Below, one piece after another: positions 43,386 through 52,965 of a stretch of DNA of 61,819 nt. Below the pieces are notes generated by a model. That model had not been told where the DNA came from, did no database searches, and saw only the letters and a list, made by a program, of their open reading frames with translations. The number at the start of each line of letters is the position of its first letter. The stretch's first letter is position 1. Made by a program: the position numbers and the translations under genes. Origin of the DNA: an uncultured Lachnospiraceae bacterium (GTDB lineage Bacteria; Bacillota; Clostridia; Lachnospirales; Lachnospiraceae); contig CAKQYU010000014.1 in NCBI GenBank assembly GCA_934293575.1, positions 1 through 61,819 of the forward strand, written 5' to 3'.

Positions 43386-43790
43386 ATTCATGGATTTAAC
43401 CTGTTTGTTCAGGCTTTTGTTGTAGGCATGTGCCACATTATTCATGTTGTGAATTGCCAGATAGTTGGCAATAAAAGGACCTAAGATGAAAAAGGTTCCA
43501 AAGGTTTTCAATCCAAGCATTGTACCGGCTCCCGGAAGGACATTAATCTTGTAACGTTTTCCGGTTGTTTCGATTTTATCACACAGATAAAAAAACCATA
43601 CCCAATGATAAATACCTAAAGTAATGATTGACAGGAAAATAACCAGAATATAATTTTTGGTTTTCTTTTGGTTTGGATTCATTTCATTTAAATCCTTTGT
43701 CAGCCGATACCAGAAAACGATATTATAGATTCCAAAGGTTGGAATCGTAAAAAGTAGTAATTTCCAGAATTTTCGGTTATCTGTTATCAT
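43365..43790 (-). CDS. DUF4234-type membrane protein
   Basis: A 141-residue protein with helices at about 8-28 (FWKLLLFTIPTFGIYNIVFWY), 47-70 (a second LGIYHWVWF segment) and 90-112. The repeated IPTFGIYNIVFW / ITLGIYHWVWFF pattern is typical of DUF4234. The GGGGGA ribosome site lies in the end of pncB, 3 bases away, so they are co-transcribed. The stop codon lies in the shared terminator. Confidence 0.78.
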   Translation of the reverse strand: MITDNRKFWKLLLFTIPTFGIYNIVFWYRLTKDLNEMNPNQKKTKNYILVIFLSIITLGIYHWVWFFYLCDKIETTGKRYKINVLPGAGTMLGLKTFGTFFILGPFIANYLAIHNMNNVAHAYNKSLNKQVKSMNKKKISA

Positions 43791-43793
43791 TGG

Positions 43794-45245
43794 TCAGTTC
43801 CCCCTTTTATTTAACAAATTCATTTTTAAATCGTATAATGGTCTGGATAAATCAACGTATACTTCCTGAGGATTTACCAATCGTCTTGATTCATCCCATA
43901 ATAAATCCAATTCCTGCTTGCAAAATGCCTGAATGTCCATTGTCTTCGGTGATTGATATACACACTGTCCCTTTTTGAATATCGGAAGAAGAATCTCTTC
44001 TAGCTGATAGGTTCCGCCTGCAAGAGTAGAGTGTTTCCATGTATCAATCGGATGGAAGATGGTTAAGTCATCTGCTTCATTATATACCTCATCCGCAAGA
44101 GCAATCAAGTCTGCCTTTAATTTTCCGGTTTCTTTGTCGATAATACGGAAGACGGTCTTGTTGCCGGGGTTGGTAATTTTAGCGGGATTTTCCGATATTT
44201 TTATTTTGGCTGTAAATTCCGTATCCTCGGGTTTTTTAATGGCTGCAAGCTTGTAAACTCCGCCAAAGGCAGGGCAGTCTGCGGAGGTAATCAGATTCGT
44301 ACCGACACCCCATGAGGTGATTGCAGCTTTCTGGGTTTTTAAACTGTCAATTAAATACTCGTCCAAATCGGAAGAAGCCGAAATGATAGCATCCGAAAAA
44401 CCGGCAGTATCTAACATCTTGCGGGCTTTTTTTGATAAATAAGCAAGGTCGCCGCTGTCAAGACGTATACCGTATTTTTTTGGATGAAATCCGGTATCCT
44501 TCATTTGCTGGAATACACGGATTGCATTTGGAACACCGGATTTTAAAGTATCGTAAGTATCAACTAATAAGATGCAGGCATCCGGATACATTTTTGCGTA
44601 AGCACAAAATGCTGTGTATTCATCCGGAAAACTCATAATCCAGCTATGCGCATGTGTTCCGAGAACCGGAACATCAAACATCTGACCGCATAGTACATTG
44701 GAGGTTCCGATACAACCGCCGATAACCGCAGCTCGTGCCCCATAGGTTCCGGCATCCGGTCCCTGCGCCCGGCGAAGACCAAATTCCATGATTCCGTCAC
44801 CCTTTGCGGCATAGCATACCCGTGACGCTTTCGTTGCAATCAGGCTCTGGTGATTTAATATGTTAAGGATTGCGGTTTCTACCAATTGTGCTTCCATAAT
44901 TGGTGCAATTACTTTAATTAACGGTTCCTGCGGAAATACAATACTGCCTTCCGGTATGGCATAGATATCTCCTGTAAAATGAAAACCTGCCAGGTATTCT
45001 AAGAATTCTTCGGAAAATAAATTCAGGCTGCGCAGATAATCAATGTCATCATAGGAAAATGAAAGATTTTTTATATAGTCAATAATCTGCTCCAATCCGG
45101 CGGTTATTGCATAGCCGTTTCCGGAAGGATTTTTACGATAAAATGCATCGAAGATAACGATATCATTGCTTTTTTCATTGAAATATCCCTGCATCATTGT
45201 TAATTCATAAAGGTCTGTTAATAATGTCAGATTCTGATTTACCAT
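43794..45245 (-). CDS. pncB: Nicotinate phosphoribosyltransferase
   Basis: A 483-residue enzyme that makes nicotinate mononucleotide from nicotinate and PRPP, the salvage entry to NAD. Signatures: LTDLYELTMMQGY at the start, EFGLRRAQGPDAG near residue 150, LGTHAHSWIMSF with the active His, and GIRLDSGDLAYLS. GGAGG lies before the ATG. Confidence 0.94.
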   Translation of the reverse strand: MVNQNLTLLTDLYELTMMQGYFNEKSNDIVIFDAFYRKNPSGNGYAITAGLEQIIDYIKNLSFSYDDIDYLRSLNLFSEEFLEYLAGFHFTGDIYAIPEGSIVFPQEPLIKVIAPIMEAQLVETAILNILNHQSLIATKASRVCYAAKGDGIMEFGLRRAQGPDAGTYGARAAVIGGCIGTSNVLCGQMFDVPVLGTHAHSWIMSFPDEYTAFCAYAKMYPDACILLVDTYDTLKSGVPNAIRVFQQMKDTGFHPKKYGIRLDSGDLAYLSKKARKMLDTAGFSDAIISASSDLDEYLIDSLKTQKAAITSWGVGTNLITSADCPAFGGVYKLAAIKKPEDTEFTAKIKISENPAKITNPGNKTVFRIIDKETGKLKADLIALADEVYNEADDLTIFHPIDTWKHSTLAGGTYQLEEILLPIFKKGQCVYQSPKTMDIQAFCKQELDLLWDESRRLVNPQEVYVDLSRPLYDLKMNLLNKRGN

Positions 45246-45370
45246 AATCCTACCTCCATTTGGAAATTCTCTGAATGTTTGTTATTATTTTCTTTCCACA
45301 TGAGAATATACAAGAAATCATAGCATATTTCGTGGAAAATAACCACTATGGATTCCATCCAATTAAATAC

Positions 45371-45399
45371 TGTACAAACAATTTAAAAAAAGTTATAAT
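45371..45399 (+). promoter_or_regulatory. Promoter for aspS
   Basis: TGTACA (45371-45376), 17-base spacer, TATAAT (45394-45399). Confidence 0.6.
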
Positions 45400-45453
45400 A
45401 ATGAATGAGTGTGATTGCTCACGCATTTTCTTTATATAGATCAGGAGGCAATT

Positions 45454-47244
45454 ATGGCAGAGTCAATGAAAGGGTTACATAGAACCCACAGATGTACAGA
45501 AGTAAGTAATAAGAATGTAGATGAATCGGTGACCGTTATGGGCTGGGTTCAGAAGAGCCGTAACAAGGGTGGAATTATCTTCGTGGACTTACGTGACCGT
45601 AGTGGTATTTTACAGGTTATTTTTGAAGAGGATAAATGTGGAAGCGAAGCTTTTGCAAAAGCAGAAAAGCTTCGTAGTGAGTTTGTAGTTGCGATTACCG
45701 GTAAAGTTGCGTTACGTGCCGGTGGAATCAATAAAAATCTGGCAACGGGTGACATTGAAGTGATTGCTACCGATTTGCGTATTCTTTCAGAGGCTGAGAC
45801 GCCTCCGTTCCCAATTGAGGAAAACTCTAAGACAAAAGAAGAAATTCGTTTAAAATATCGTCCATTGGATTTACGTCGTCCGGATTTACAACGCAATCTG
45901 ATTTTAAGAAGTAAAGTTGTTAGTGAAATTCGTAACTTCTTATCGGATGAAGGATTTTTGGAAATTGAAACCCCGATTTTAAATAAATCAACACCGGAGG
46001 GTGCCAGAGATTATCTTGTACCAAGCCGTATTCATCCGGGTTCTTTCTATGCCCTTCCTCAGTCGCCACAGATTTTCAAGCAGCTGTTAATGGTTTCCGG
46101 TTATGACCGCTATTATCAGGTTGCAAAATGCTTCCGTGATGAGGACTTGCGTGCTGACCGTCAGCCGGAGTTTACACAGATTGATATGGAATTATCCTTT
46201 GTGGATGTTGAGGATGTATTAGATGTAAATGAACGTCTTCTGGCAAGAGTATTTAAAAATTGCTTGGATGTGGATGTTAAACTTCCGTTACAACGTATGA
46301 CATGGGCTGAAGCTATGGAGCGTTTCGGTTCGGATAAACCGGATTTGCGTTTTGGCATGGAGCTTAAGAATGTAACCGATATTGTGAAGAATTGTGGCTT
46401 TGGCGTGTTTACGGGTGCCATTGAAAACGGTGGTTCTGTTCGTGGTATTAACGTAGAAGGACAGGGTTCTATGCCTCGTAAGAAGATAGATGCACTGGTT
46501 GATTTTGCCAAAGGCTATGGTGCGAAGGGCTTGGCATACATTTGTATCAATGAGGATGGAAGCTATAAGTCATCCTTTGCAAAATTCATGACAGATGAAG
46601 AGATGGCTGCATTGGTTTCAGCATTAGACGGTAAGCCGGGTGATTTGTTGTTGTTTGCCGCAGACCGTGATAAGATTGTATTTTCCGTATTGGGTGCTCT
46701 TCGTTGTGAGATGGCACAGCAGTTAGGTTTATTGGATCCGAAGGAATTTAAGTTCTTATGGGTAACGGAGTTCCCTGTATTTGAATGGTCCGATGAGGAA
46801 AATCGTTTTAAAGCAATGCACCATCCGTTTACAATGCCGATGGATGAGGATTTGGATTTGTTGGATACAGATATGGGTAAGGCAAGAGCTAAGGCATACG
46901 ATATCGTATTAAACGGTGTTGAGCTTGGTGGCGGTTCTGTCCGTATTCATCAGGACGATGTCCAGGAGAAGATGTTTAAGTTGTTGGGCTTTACAAATGA
47001 AGAAGCTCATGACCGTTTTGGATTCCTGTTAGATGCATTTAAGTATGGTGTACCACCTCATGCCGGTCTTGCATTTGGTCTGGATCGTATGATTATGTTA
47101 ATGACAGGTGCGGAGTCCATTCGTGATGTAATTGCATTTCCTAAGATTAAGGATGCAAGCTGTCTGATGAGCAATGCACCGGATGTTGTAGATCCGAAAC
47201 AATTAGAGGAATTATGTTTGAAGGTTGTATTACCGGAAGAATAG
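45454..47244 (+). CDS. aspS: Aspartyl-tRNA synthetase
   Basis: A 596-residue class IIb synthetase: N-terminal OB-fold anticodon domain (VMGWVQKSRNKGGIIFVDLRD), class II motif 2 (CFRDEDLRADRQPEFTQID), bacterial-type GAD insertion (about 285-420) and motif 3 (AFGLDRMIMLM). The ATG at 45454 follows AGGAGG; a frame from 45415 lacks a site. No T-box leader is seen; about 50 bases separate promoter and start. Confidence 0.97.
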   Translation: MAESMKGLHRTHRCTEVSNKNVDESVTVMGWVQKSRNKGGIIFVDLRDRSGILQVIFEEDKCGSEAFAKAEKLRSEFVVAITGKVALRAGGINKNLATGDIEVIATDLRILSEAETPPFPIEENSKTKEEIRLKYRPLDLRRPDLQRNLILRSKVVSEIRNFLSDEGFLEIETPILNKSTPEGARDYLVPSRIHPGSFYALPQSPQIFKQLLMVSGYDRYYQVAKCFRDEDLRADRQPEFTQIDMELSFVDVEDVLDVNERLLARVFKNCLDVDVKLPLQRMTWAEAMERFGSDKPDLRFGMELKNVTDIVKNCGFGVFTGAIENGGSVRGINVEGQGSMPRKKIDALVDFAKGYGAKGLAYICINEDGSYKSSFAKFMTDEEMAALVSALDGKPGDLLLFAADRDKIVFSVLGALRCEMAQQLGLLDPKEFKFLWVTEFPVFEWSDEENRFKAMHHPFTMPMDEDLDLLDTDMGKARAKAYDIVLNGVELGGGSVRIHQDDVQEKMFKLLGFTNEEAHDRFGFLLDAFKYGVPPHAGLAFGLDRMIMLMTGAESIRDVIAFPKIKDASCLMSNAPDVVDPKQLEELCLKVVLPEE

Positions 47245-47260
47245 GATATAAGAAGGAACG

Positions 47261-47292
47261 AAAGTATGAATCGTCGGATTCATACTTTTGTT
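47261..47292 (+). terminator. aspS terminator
   Basis: A perfect 12-base stem, AAAGTATGAATC (47261-47272) and GATTCATACTTT (47277-47288), loop GTCG, then TGTTAT. Confidence 0.8.
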
Positions 47293-47307
47293 ATATAGGG
47301 GGCATTT

Positions 47308-48396
47308 ATGATATTATTACTTTTTTTGTGTGGAGTTTGCTTTATTGTACTAGCGAATAAAATAGAAAAAAGGAAGGCGGAAAAGAGCTATTGTAAAGAA
47401 CATCAGATTTCGGAAGCAACTTATATTCGATATGATATTTCCACAGTGAAACGATTGCGTTATATTTGGATAACCTGTGCTATTCTTTTATGTGTTAATT
47501 TCGTTATGGTTCAGTTTGAAGATTATTTATCGACAGGTATTCTGGTTGTGTCAGGCTGCTTATTTTATGGATTGGTACCGGTTGGATTTTTAACAATTTT
47601 TTTATGGCTCGATGGTATTTTATACTTGAAGGAATTGAAACGGTATGGATATGAACTTCCGGTTCATCGAAAAAAAGTTAAGTTTTTACAGGATTTAACA
47701 AGGAATGAGGATTTAAAGAATATTGATGATTCCGAACAAAGAGAAAAGTCTGTACTTGTTTTCGGATTTATTTGTGGCGGTTTGTTTTTATTATTTGCTT
47801 TTTTGATTTTGAAGTTTTATTTAAAATGGAATTATACGGATATTACAGTGGTGGTAATCTTTTTGATCATAGGGGATTTAATCTGGCTGGGAAGGGGTGT
47901 GTATGCCTGGATTATTTCCGATAACCGTAAATACAGATATGAAACCAATCCCGATGCCACAAAAAAGAAAAGACCAAGATTGTTTATCCATATCGTGTTC
48001 ATAATGCTTTACGGTGCTGTTTCTTTTTTTGGTATGTACACGGCCAATTCTTTCGCTCGTTATGCTGCCAGTGCATGTAGTTCATCGGATGCTGCATTTT
48101 GTCAGGAATTGCAAAGTATGGCTCAGGATATTTATGATGAAAATGATGGTCTGGAGGGTGAAAAATGGGAGAGCAGCCGTAGCTTGTTAGAGGCAGGAAC
48201 GGACTTGTCTTCACAGTCGGATTCTTCGGATTTATTTTTTGAAGAATTGTTAGCAAGGAGTGGATATAGCAGCTGGACGCAGATAGAAGAAAAATTCCGT
48301 TTGAAGGATACAACCGTTTCTGTTTATAAGGAAGGGGATACAATCAGAGTTGAGTATGAAAACCCCCATGTAACAGATGAGGGAAAACCCAAATAA
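47308..48396 (+). CDS. Multi-pass membrane protein of unknown function
   Basis: A 362-residue protein with membrane helices at about 1-20, 50-68, 75-100, 148-172, 178-200 and 225-248, followed by an acidic, serine-rich C-terminal region of about 110 residues with no membrane segment. I do not recognise the family. The start follows GGGGG closely after the aspS terminator. Confidence 0.55.
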   Translation: MILLLFLCGVCFIVLANKIEKRKAEKSYCKEHQISEATYIRYDISTVKRLRYIWITCAILLCVNFVMVQFEDYLSTGILVVSGCLFYGLVPVGFLTIFLWLDGILYLKELKRYGYELPVHRKKVKFLQDLTRNEDLKNIDDSEQREKSVLVFGFICGGLFLLFAFLILKFYLKWNYTDITVVVIFLIIGDLIWLGRGVYAWIISDNRKYRYETNPDATKKKRPRLFIHIVFIMLYGAVSFFGMYTANSFARYAASACSSSDAAFCQELQSMAQDIYDENDGLEGEKWESSRSLLEAGTDLSSQSDSSDLFFEELLARSGYSSWTQIEEKFRLKDTTVSVYKEGDTIRVEYENPHVTDEGKPK

Positions 48397-48414
48397 CAGA
48401 GTAGGAGATGCGTT

Positions 48415-48975
48415 ATGAAATATATCGGAATGGAAAAGAAAGAGGAAGGAAAATTTATTACGCGTTATGATATTACATACGAAACCGGTGACTGTAAAGA
48501 AAAAGTATATGAAATGATCAGCCGTAATAAAAATATGACAACAAGAGAAGAATTAACCGATCATCCTGCGGATTCGGTTGTTTTAATGATACATAATGAA
48601 GCAGGAGATAAAATTTTATTAAATAAGGAATTTCGTATGGCATGCGGTACTTTTGTATATAATGTACCTGCCGGATTGATTGATTCGGGTGAAGATTTCA
48701 GGGAAAGTGCTGCAAGGGAATTGAAGGAAGAAACAGGACTTGATCTGGTTCGGATTGATGATGTGTTAGGGGAAAGCTTCAGTGCGATTGGGTTTTCCAA
48801 TGAAAAAAATATCTGTATTGTAGGAACGGCAAAGGGAGAATTTGCTCCAAGTACCTCTGCAGCGGAAGAAATTGAAGCAAAATGGTTTACAAAAGCCGAA
48901 GTAAGGGAATTACTTAAAAAAGAATACTTTGCGGCAAGAACACAAAGCTATTGTTATTTATGGAGTAAAGACTGA
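48415..48975 (+). CDS. Nudix hydrolase, ADP-ribose pyrophosphatase-like
   Basis: A 186-residue protein with a complete Nudix box (GLIDSGEDFRESAARELKEETGL, given here only as its positions: about residues 84-106, with REL and EETG intact). Layout and length fit the ADP-sugar pyrophosphatase branch. It follows the membrane-protein gene by 18 bases and precedes the GH13 gene by 81. Confidence 0.87.
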   Translation: MKYIGMEKKEEGKFITRYDITYETGDCKEKVYEMISRNKNMTTREELTDHPADSVVLMIHNEAGDKILLNKEFRMACGTFVYNVPAGLIDSGEDFRESAARELKEETGLDLVRIDDVLGESFSAIGFSNEKNICIVGTAKGEFAPSTSAAEEIEAKWFTKAEVRELLKKEYFAARTQSYCYLWSKD

Positions 48976-49056
48976 CGGAAAACCATGGAAAGATATTTGC
49001 CATATTTACTCAGATGCGGTAAAATATGAAAAGATGTGTTTATTTTGGAGGAGATT

Positions 49057-51159
49057 ATGGGTTCATTTAGCAGCTATACAAATACGCAAAAAATTCTCAA
49101 CTATATATACTTAAACAAACCGGCAATACGACCGGATGCATTGTTTTGTGATGGAACAAAAGATTACCGGATTCCGTCAGAGCCGATGGTTGGGGATGAG
49201 GTTACAATAAAGTTTCGTACAGCAAGGCGAAATGTCGATTTTGTTTTCTGTATTTGTAATGGAGAGCGGATTGCCATGGAGGTAACGGAATGGGATCATG
49301 CTTTTGAATATTTTGAAACCAAACTGCCTCCGCTTAAGAATGAAAAGATAGAATACTATTTTGAAATACAGTTGGGAAATTCTTATTGTTACTATAACAA
49401 ACTAGGGGTTCAGACAGAGGTGAATCCAACCTATAATTTCAGCATTATGCCGGGATTTTCAACGCCGGATTGGGCAAAGGGAGCGGTTATCTATCAGATT
49501 TTTGTTGATCGTTTCTGTAATGGTGACCGTGAAAACGATGTATTGGATGGAGAATATTATTATATCGGAGATACCGCAAGACGGATTACACAGTGGGAAA
49601 AATATCCGGATGCTATGGATGTAAGATGTTTCTATGGCGGAGATTTGCAGGGCGTAATGAACAAGTTGGATTATCTGCAGGATTTGGGTGTAGAGGTAAT
49701 TTATTTTAATCCTTTGTTTGTATCTCCTTCTAACCACAAATACGATATTCAGGATTATGATTATATTGATCCTCATTTTGGAAAGATTGTGATGGATGAA
49801 GGGGAGTGCCTGCAAAACGGAGATACCGTCAATAAAAATTCAACCCGTTATATTAATCGTGTGACAAATAAAGCAAATCTGGAAGCAAGTAACGAATTTT
49901 TCTGTCAGTTGGTGGAAGAAATCCACAAACGAGGAATGAAGGTTATTTTGGATGGTGTATTTAATCATTGCGGTTCTTTCAACAAATGGTTAGACCGGGA
50001 GTTAATCTATGAGGGTCAGGAAGGTTATGAACCGGGTGCTTATCCGTCAAAGGACAGTCCGTACCACAGCTTCTTTAAGTTCTATGATGAAAATGCATGG
50101 CCGTACAACAAAAGCTATGATGGCTGGTGGGGACATGACACCCTGCCAAAGTTAAATTACGAAGATTCGGAGGAATTATATCAGTACATTCTTCATATTG
50201 GTAAGAAATGGGTTTCTCCTCCCTATAATGTAGACGGCTGGCGTTTGGATGTTGCCGCAGATTTGGGACATTCGGAAGAATTTAATCATAAATTCTGGAG
50301 AGATTTCCGTGCGGTTGTAAAGGAAGCAAATCCGGAGGCAATCATTCTGGCAGAACATTATGGTGACCCATATAACTGGCTACAGGGAGACCAGTGGGAT
50401 ACGGTAATGAACTATGATGCATTTATGGAGCCGATTACCTGGTTTTTGACCGGTGTAGAGAAACATTCGGATGAATTCAGGGGTGATTTGCTTGGTAATT
50501 CAGATGCCTTGATCGGTTCGTTAAGACACCATATGAGCCGGTTTCAGCAGCAGTCATTGGAGGTATCCATGAATGAGCTTTCCAATCATGACCATTCAAG
50601 GTTTTTGACCCGTACCAACAGAAGAGTGGGAAGAACGCATACATTGGGACCGGATGCAGCCAATGAGAATGTAAATAAAGGTGTATTGCGTGAGGCGGTT
50701 GTCTTTCAGATGACTTGGCCGGGAGCACCGACGATATATTATGGTGATGAAGCGGGAATGTGTGGATGGACAGATCCGGATAACCGAAGAACCTATCCGT
50801 GGGGACGGGAAGACCGGGATTTGATCTGGTTCCATCGTGATATTATACAGATTCATAAAGATTATGAGGTGCTAAAAAGAGGTTCTCTTATGTTTTTACA
50901 CGGCTCTCATAAGTTGTTCGCATATGCAAGATTTAACCGTACCGATAAGATTGTTGTCATATTGAATAATAATTATGAAGAGGCGGAATTGCGATTGGAT
51001 GTAGACCGTATTGGAATCAAGGAAGGAGAAACACTTCGTCAGTTGATTCTTACGACAGAGGAAGGATATATCATGGAGCCAAAGGAATATCAGGTAAAAA
51101 ATAACCAGCTGTATGTATGTGCACCAAGAATCTCCTCCATTGTGTTATTGGCGGAATAA
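49057..51159 (+). CDS. GH13 alpha-amylase-family enzyme (neopullulanase-like)
   Basis: A 700-residue protein without a signal peptide, so it is probably cytoplasmic. An N-terminal beta domain (about 1-140) precedes the catalytic barrel. The GH13 residues are visible: DGVFNHCG, GWRLDVAADL (nucleophile Asp), ILAEHYGDPYNW (acid Glu) and ELSNHDHSRFL (transition-state Asp). The N-domain plus barrel layout is that of cyclomaltodextrinase/neopullulanase enzymes degrading maltodextrins, a plausible partner of GlgP elsewhere in the window. The ATG at 49057 follows GGAGGAG. Confidence 0.88.
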   Translation: MGSFSSYTNTQKILNYIYLNKPAIRPDALFCDGTKDYRIPSEPMVGDEVTIKFRTARRNVDFVFCICNGERIAMEVTEWDHAFEYFETKLPPLKNEKIEYYFEIQLGNSYCYYNKLGVQTEVNPTYNFSIMPGFSTPDWAKGAVIYQIFVDRFCNGDRENDVLDGEYYYIGDTARRITQWEKYPDAMDVRCFYGGDLQGVMNKLDYLQDLGVEVIYFNPLFVSPSNHKYDIQDYDYIDPHFGKIVMDEGECLQNGDTVNKNSTRYINRVTNKANLEASNEFFCQLVEEIHKRGMKVILDGVFNHCGSFNKWLDRELIYEGQEGYEPGAYPSKDSPYHSFFKFYDENAWPYNKSYDGWWGHDTLPKLNYEDSEELYQYILHIGKKWVSPPYNVDGWRLDVAADLGHSEEFNHKFWRDFRAVVKEANPEAIILAEHYGDPYNWLQGDQWDTVMNYDAFMEPITWFLTGVEKHSDEFRGDLLGNSDALIGSLRHHMSRFQQQSLEVSMNELSNHDHSRFLTRTNRRVGRTHTLGPDAANENVNKGVLREAVVFQMTWPGAPTIYYGDEAGMCGWTDPDNRRTYPWGREDRDLIWFHRDIIQIHKDYEVLKRGSLMFLHGSHKLFAYARFNRTDKIVVILNNNYEEAELRLDVDRIGIKEGETLRQLILTTEEGYIMEPKEYQVKNNQLYVCAPRISSIVLLAE

Positions 51160-51175
51160 AAAATAATATTATGGC

Positions 51176-51204
51176 TTGCATTTTTTATAAGTGCAGGCTA
51201 TAAT
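51176..51204 (+). promoter_or_regulatory. Promoter for tRNA-Tyr/tRNA-Leu
   Basis: TTGCAT (51176-51181), 17-base spacer, TATAAT (51199-51204). The promoter lies within a long imperfect inverted repeat (about 51165-51206), which could also terminate the GH13 transcript. Confidence 0.75.
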
Positions 51205-51249
51205 ATCTAATTGTGTGAGCGGCAAGCATACACAAATAACAAAATATAT

Positions 51250-51331
51250 GGATGGATTCCCGAGTGGCCAAAGGGGACAGACTGTAAATCTGCTGCAACT
51301 TGCTTCGGTGGTTCGAATCCACCTCCATCCA
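51250..51331 (+). tRNA. tRNA-Tyr (anticodon GTA)
   Basis: Acceptor arms GGATGGA (51250-51256) and TCCATCC (51324-51330) pair fully, with A as discriminator. The anticodon loop CTGTAAA gives GTA. The long variable arm and 82-base length fit a class II tRNA-Tyr, and the GGTTCGAATCC T-arm is standard. CCA is not encoded. Confidence 0.95.
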
Positions 51332-51335
51332 TTTT

Positions 51336-51422
51336 GCCGGCGTGGCGGAACTGGCAGACGCACAGGACTTAAAATCCTGCGGGACTTATACTCCCGTACC
51401 GGTTCGATTCCGGTCGCCGGCA
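51336..51422 (+). tRNA. tRNA-Leu (anticodon TAA)
   Basis: Acceptor arms GCCGGCG (51336-51342) and CGCCGGC (51415-51421) pair fully, discriminator A. Anticodon loop CTTAAAA gives TAA. The long variable arm and 87-base length fit class II tRNA-Leu. It is 4 bases after tRNA-Tyr and thus co-transcribed. Confidence 0.95.
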
Positions 51423-51424
51423 GT

Positions 51425-51463
51425 AAAAAGACTCAAATCTATTTTGATTTGAGTCTTTTTTAT
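51425..51463 (+). terminator. Terminator of the tRNA-Tyr/Leu unit
   Basis: AAAAAGACTCAAATC pairs with GATTTGAGTCTTTTT around TATTTT, a 15-base stem followed by TTATT. Confidence 0.9.
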
Positions 51464-51511
51464 TATCTGTTAAGAAATAATCATATTCGGGCAAATTTTT
51501 TCAGATTTTGC

Positions 51512-51539
51512 TTGCTTTTTTTTAACGTGGTGTTATGAT
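51512..51539 (+). promoter_or_regulatory. Promoter for the ArsB/NhaD-type permease gene
   Basis: TTGCTT (51512-51517), 16-base spacer, TATGAT (51534-51539). Confidence 0.5.
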
Positions 51540-51588
51540 AACTTACGGATAAAAACGCAAAAAAGCGAAAGAATAAGGAGGCAAAAAA

Positions 51589-52947
51589 ATGTCAGTGGCA
51601 CAAATTTTGGCAATCGCAATATTCGTGGTTATGTTTGTACTTGTAGTGCTTGATAAAATTGAGAAACAGTACGTTACACTTGCCTGCGGATTATTGACCC
51701 TTGTGTTGGTGTTTGGCGTTGCAATGAGAGACATGAATGCAATTGTTGAAACACTGAATTTCAAAAGTATTATTCAGCCGGGATTTTGGATTGGTGAAGC
51801 ACCGGAATCGGCAGGAATTGACTGGGCAACCATTATTTTCTTAGGTGGAATGATGATTATGGTGGAAGGTATGGCAAAGGCGGGATTCTTCCGTTGGTTA
51901 TGTATGAGACTTGCAAAGTTAGTTAATTACAAAACAATTCCACTCTTTATTACATTTATGATTATGGCGGCTGTTCTTGCTATGTTTATTGATAGTATTA
52001 CAGTTATTTTGTTCCTTGCGGCAGTTACGGTAGAATTGGCAAAATTATTAAAATTTAATCCGGTTCCGATGATTTTATCAGAAGTATTCTGTGCAAATCT
52101 GGGTGGTTCCGCAACAATGTGCGGTGACCCGCCAAATATCATTATCGGTTCAAAGCTTCATTATGCATTTGTGGACTTTTTAACCAATACCGGTCTGATT
52201 GCAGGCGTATCTTTGATTGTTGTTGTTATTTATTTTTATTTTATTTTCCGAAAGGAATTATCTGTAACACACGGAGAGGTTGATATTACCAACATGCCGG
52301 ATCCGAAGGAAGCAATTACAAGCAAACGCAGCTTTATCGGCAGCACAATTATTTTCCTTTGTGCAGTTGCAATGTTGGTTACACATTCGAACACACATCT
52401 GTCAGTTGCTTTTATCGGTGTGGTAGTTGCGGTTATTACCTGTATTTTTAATTTCCGGGATTTAAAAGAAATTATGTCAAAGGTTGACTATAAAATTTTA
52501 TTATTCTTTACCGGTTTGTTTGTTGTAGTTGGTGGATTGGAGCAGACAGGAATTTTGGAATTGATTGCGAACTTCATTAATAATGTAAGTGGTGGTAATG
52601 AAAAGGTTATGGTTGCAATTATTATCTGGGTATCAGCATTTGCATCAGCATTTGTGGATAATATTCCGTTTGCAGCAACAATGGTTCCGATTGTTCAGGG
52701 ATTGTCAGCAGGTAATCCTGCACTTCAGGCTACATTGGCATGGACATTATCAATGGGTACAGATATTGGTGGAGCAGCAACTCCAATCGGTGCTTCTGCA
52801 AACGTAGTTGGTACATCTGTAGCTGCAAAGAATGGTCATCCAATCGGATGGGGCAAATATTGTGCATCAGCAGCTCCTGCAACTGTGATTGTTGTTTTGA
52901 TTTCTATGTTGATGATTTATGCCCGTTATTGCGGTGGTATTTTTTAA
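51589..52947 (+). CDS. ArsB/NhaD-family ion transporter
   Basis: A 452-residue integral membrane protein with about 11-12 helices. The two hallmark inverted-repeat motifs of the ion-transporter superfamily are present: GGSATMCGDPPNIIIG (about residue 170) and GTDIGGAATPIGASANVVG (about 388). Such proteins are Na+/H+ antiporters, arsenite or dicarboxylate carriers; the substrate cannot be read from the sequence. There are no arsR or arsA neighbours, which argues against arsenite. The next gene, 18 bases on, is cytidylate-kinase-like. Confidence 0.87.
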   Translation: MSVAQILAIAIFVVMFVLVVLDKIEKQYVTLACGLLTLVLVFGVAMRDMNAIVETLNFKSIIQPGFWIGEAPESAGIDWATIIFLGGMMIMVEGMAKAGFFRWLCMRLAKLVNYKTIPLFITFMIMAAVLAMFIDSITVILFLAAVTVELAKLLKFNPVPMILSEVFCANLGGSATMCGDPPNIIIGSKLHYAFVDFLTNTGLIAGVSLIVVVIYFYFIFRKELSVTHGEVDITNMPDPKEAITSKRSFIGSTIIFLCAVAMLVTHSNTHLSVAFIGVVVAVITCIFNFRDLKEIMSKVDYKILLFFTGLFVVVGGLEQTGILELIANFINNVSGGNEKVMVAIIIWVSAFASAFVDNIPFAATMVPIVQGLSAGNPALQATLAWTLSMGTDIGGAATPIGASANVVGTSVAAKNGHPIGWGKYCASAAPATVIVVLISMLMIYARYCGGIF

Positions 52948-52965
52948 GACCAGGAGGTAAAGTGA

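Noticed and set aside
45246..45453. T-box leader before aspS
   Set aside because: No GGTGG-type T-box or specifier stem is present, and the distance from promoter to start is too short.
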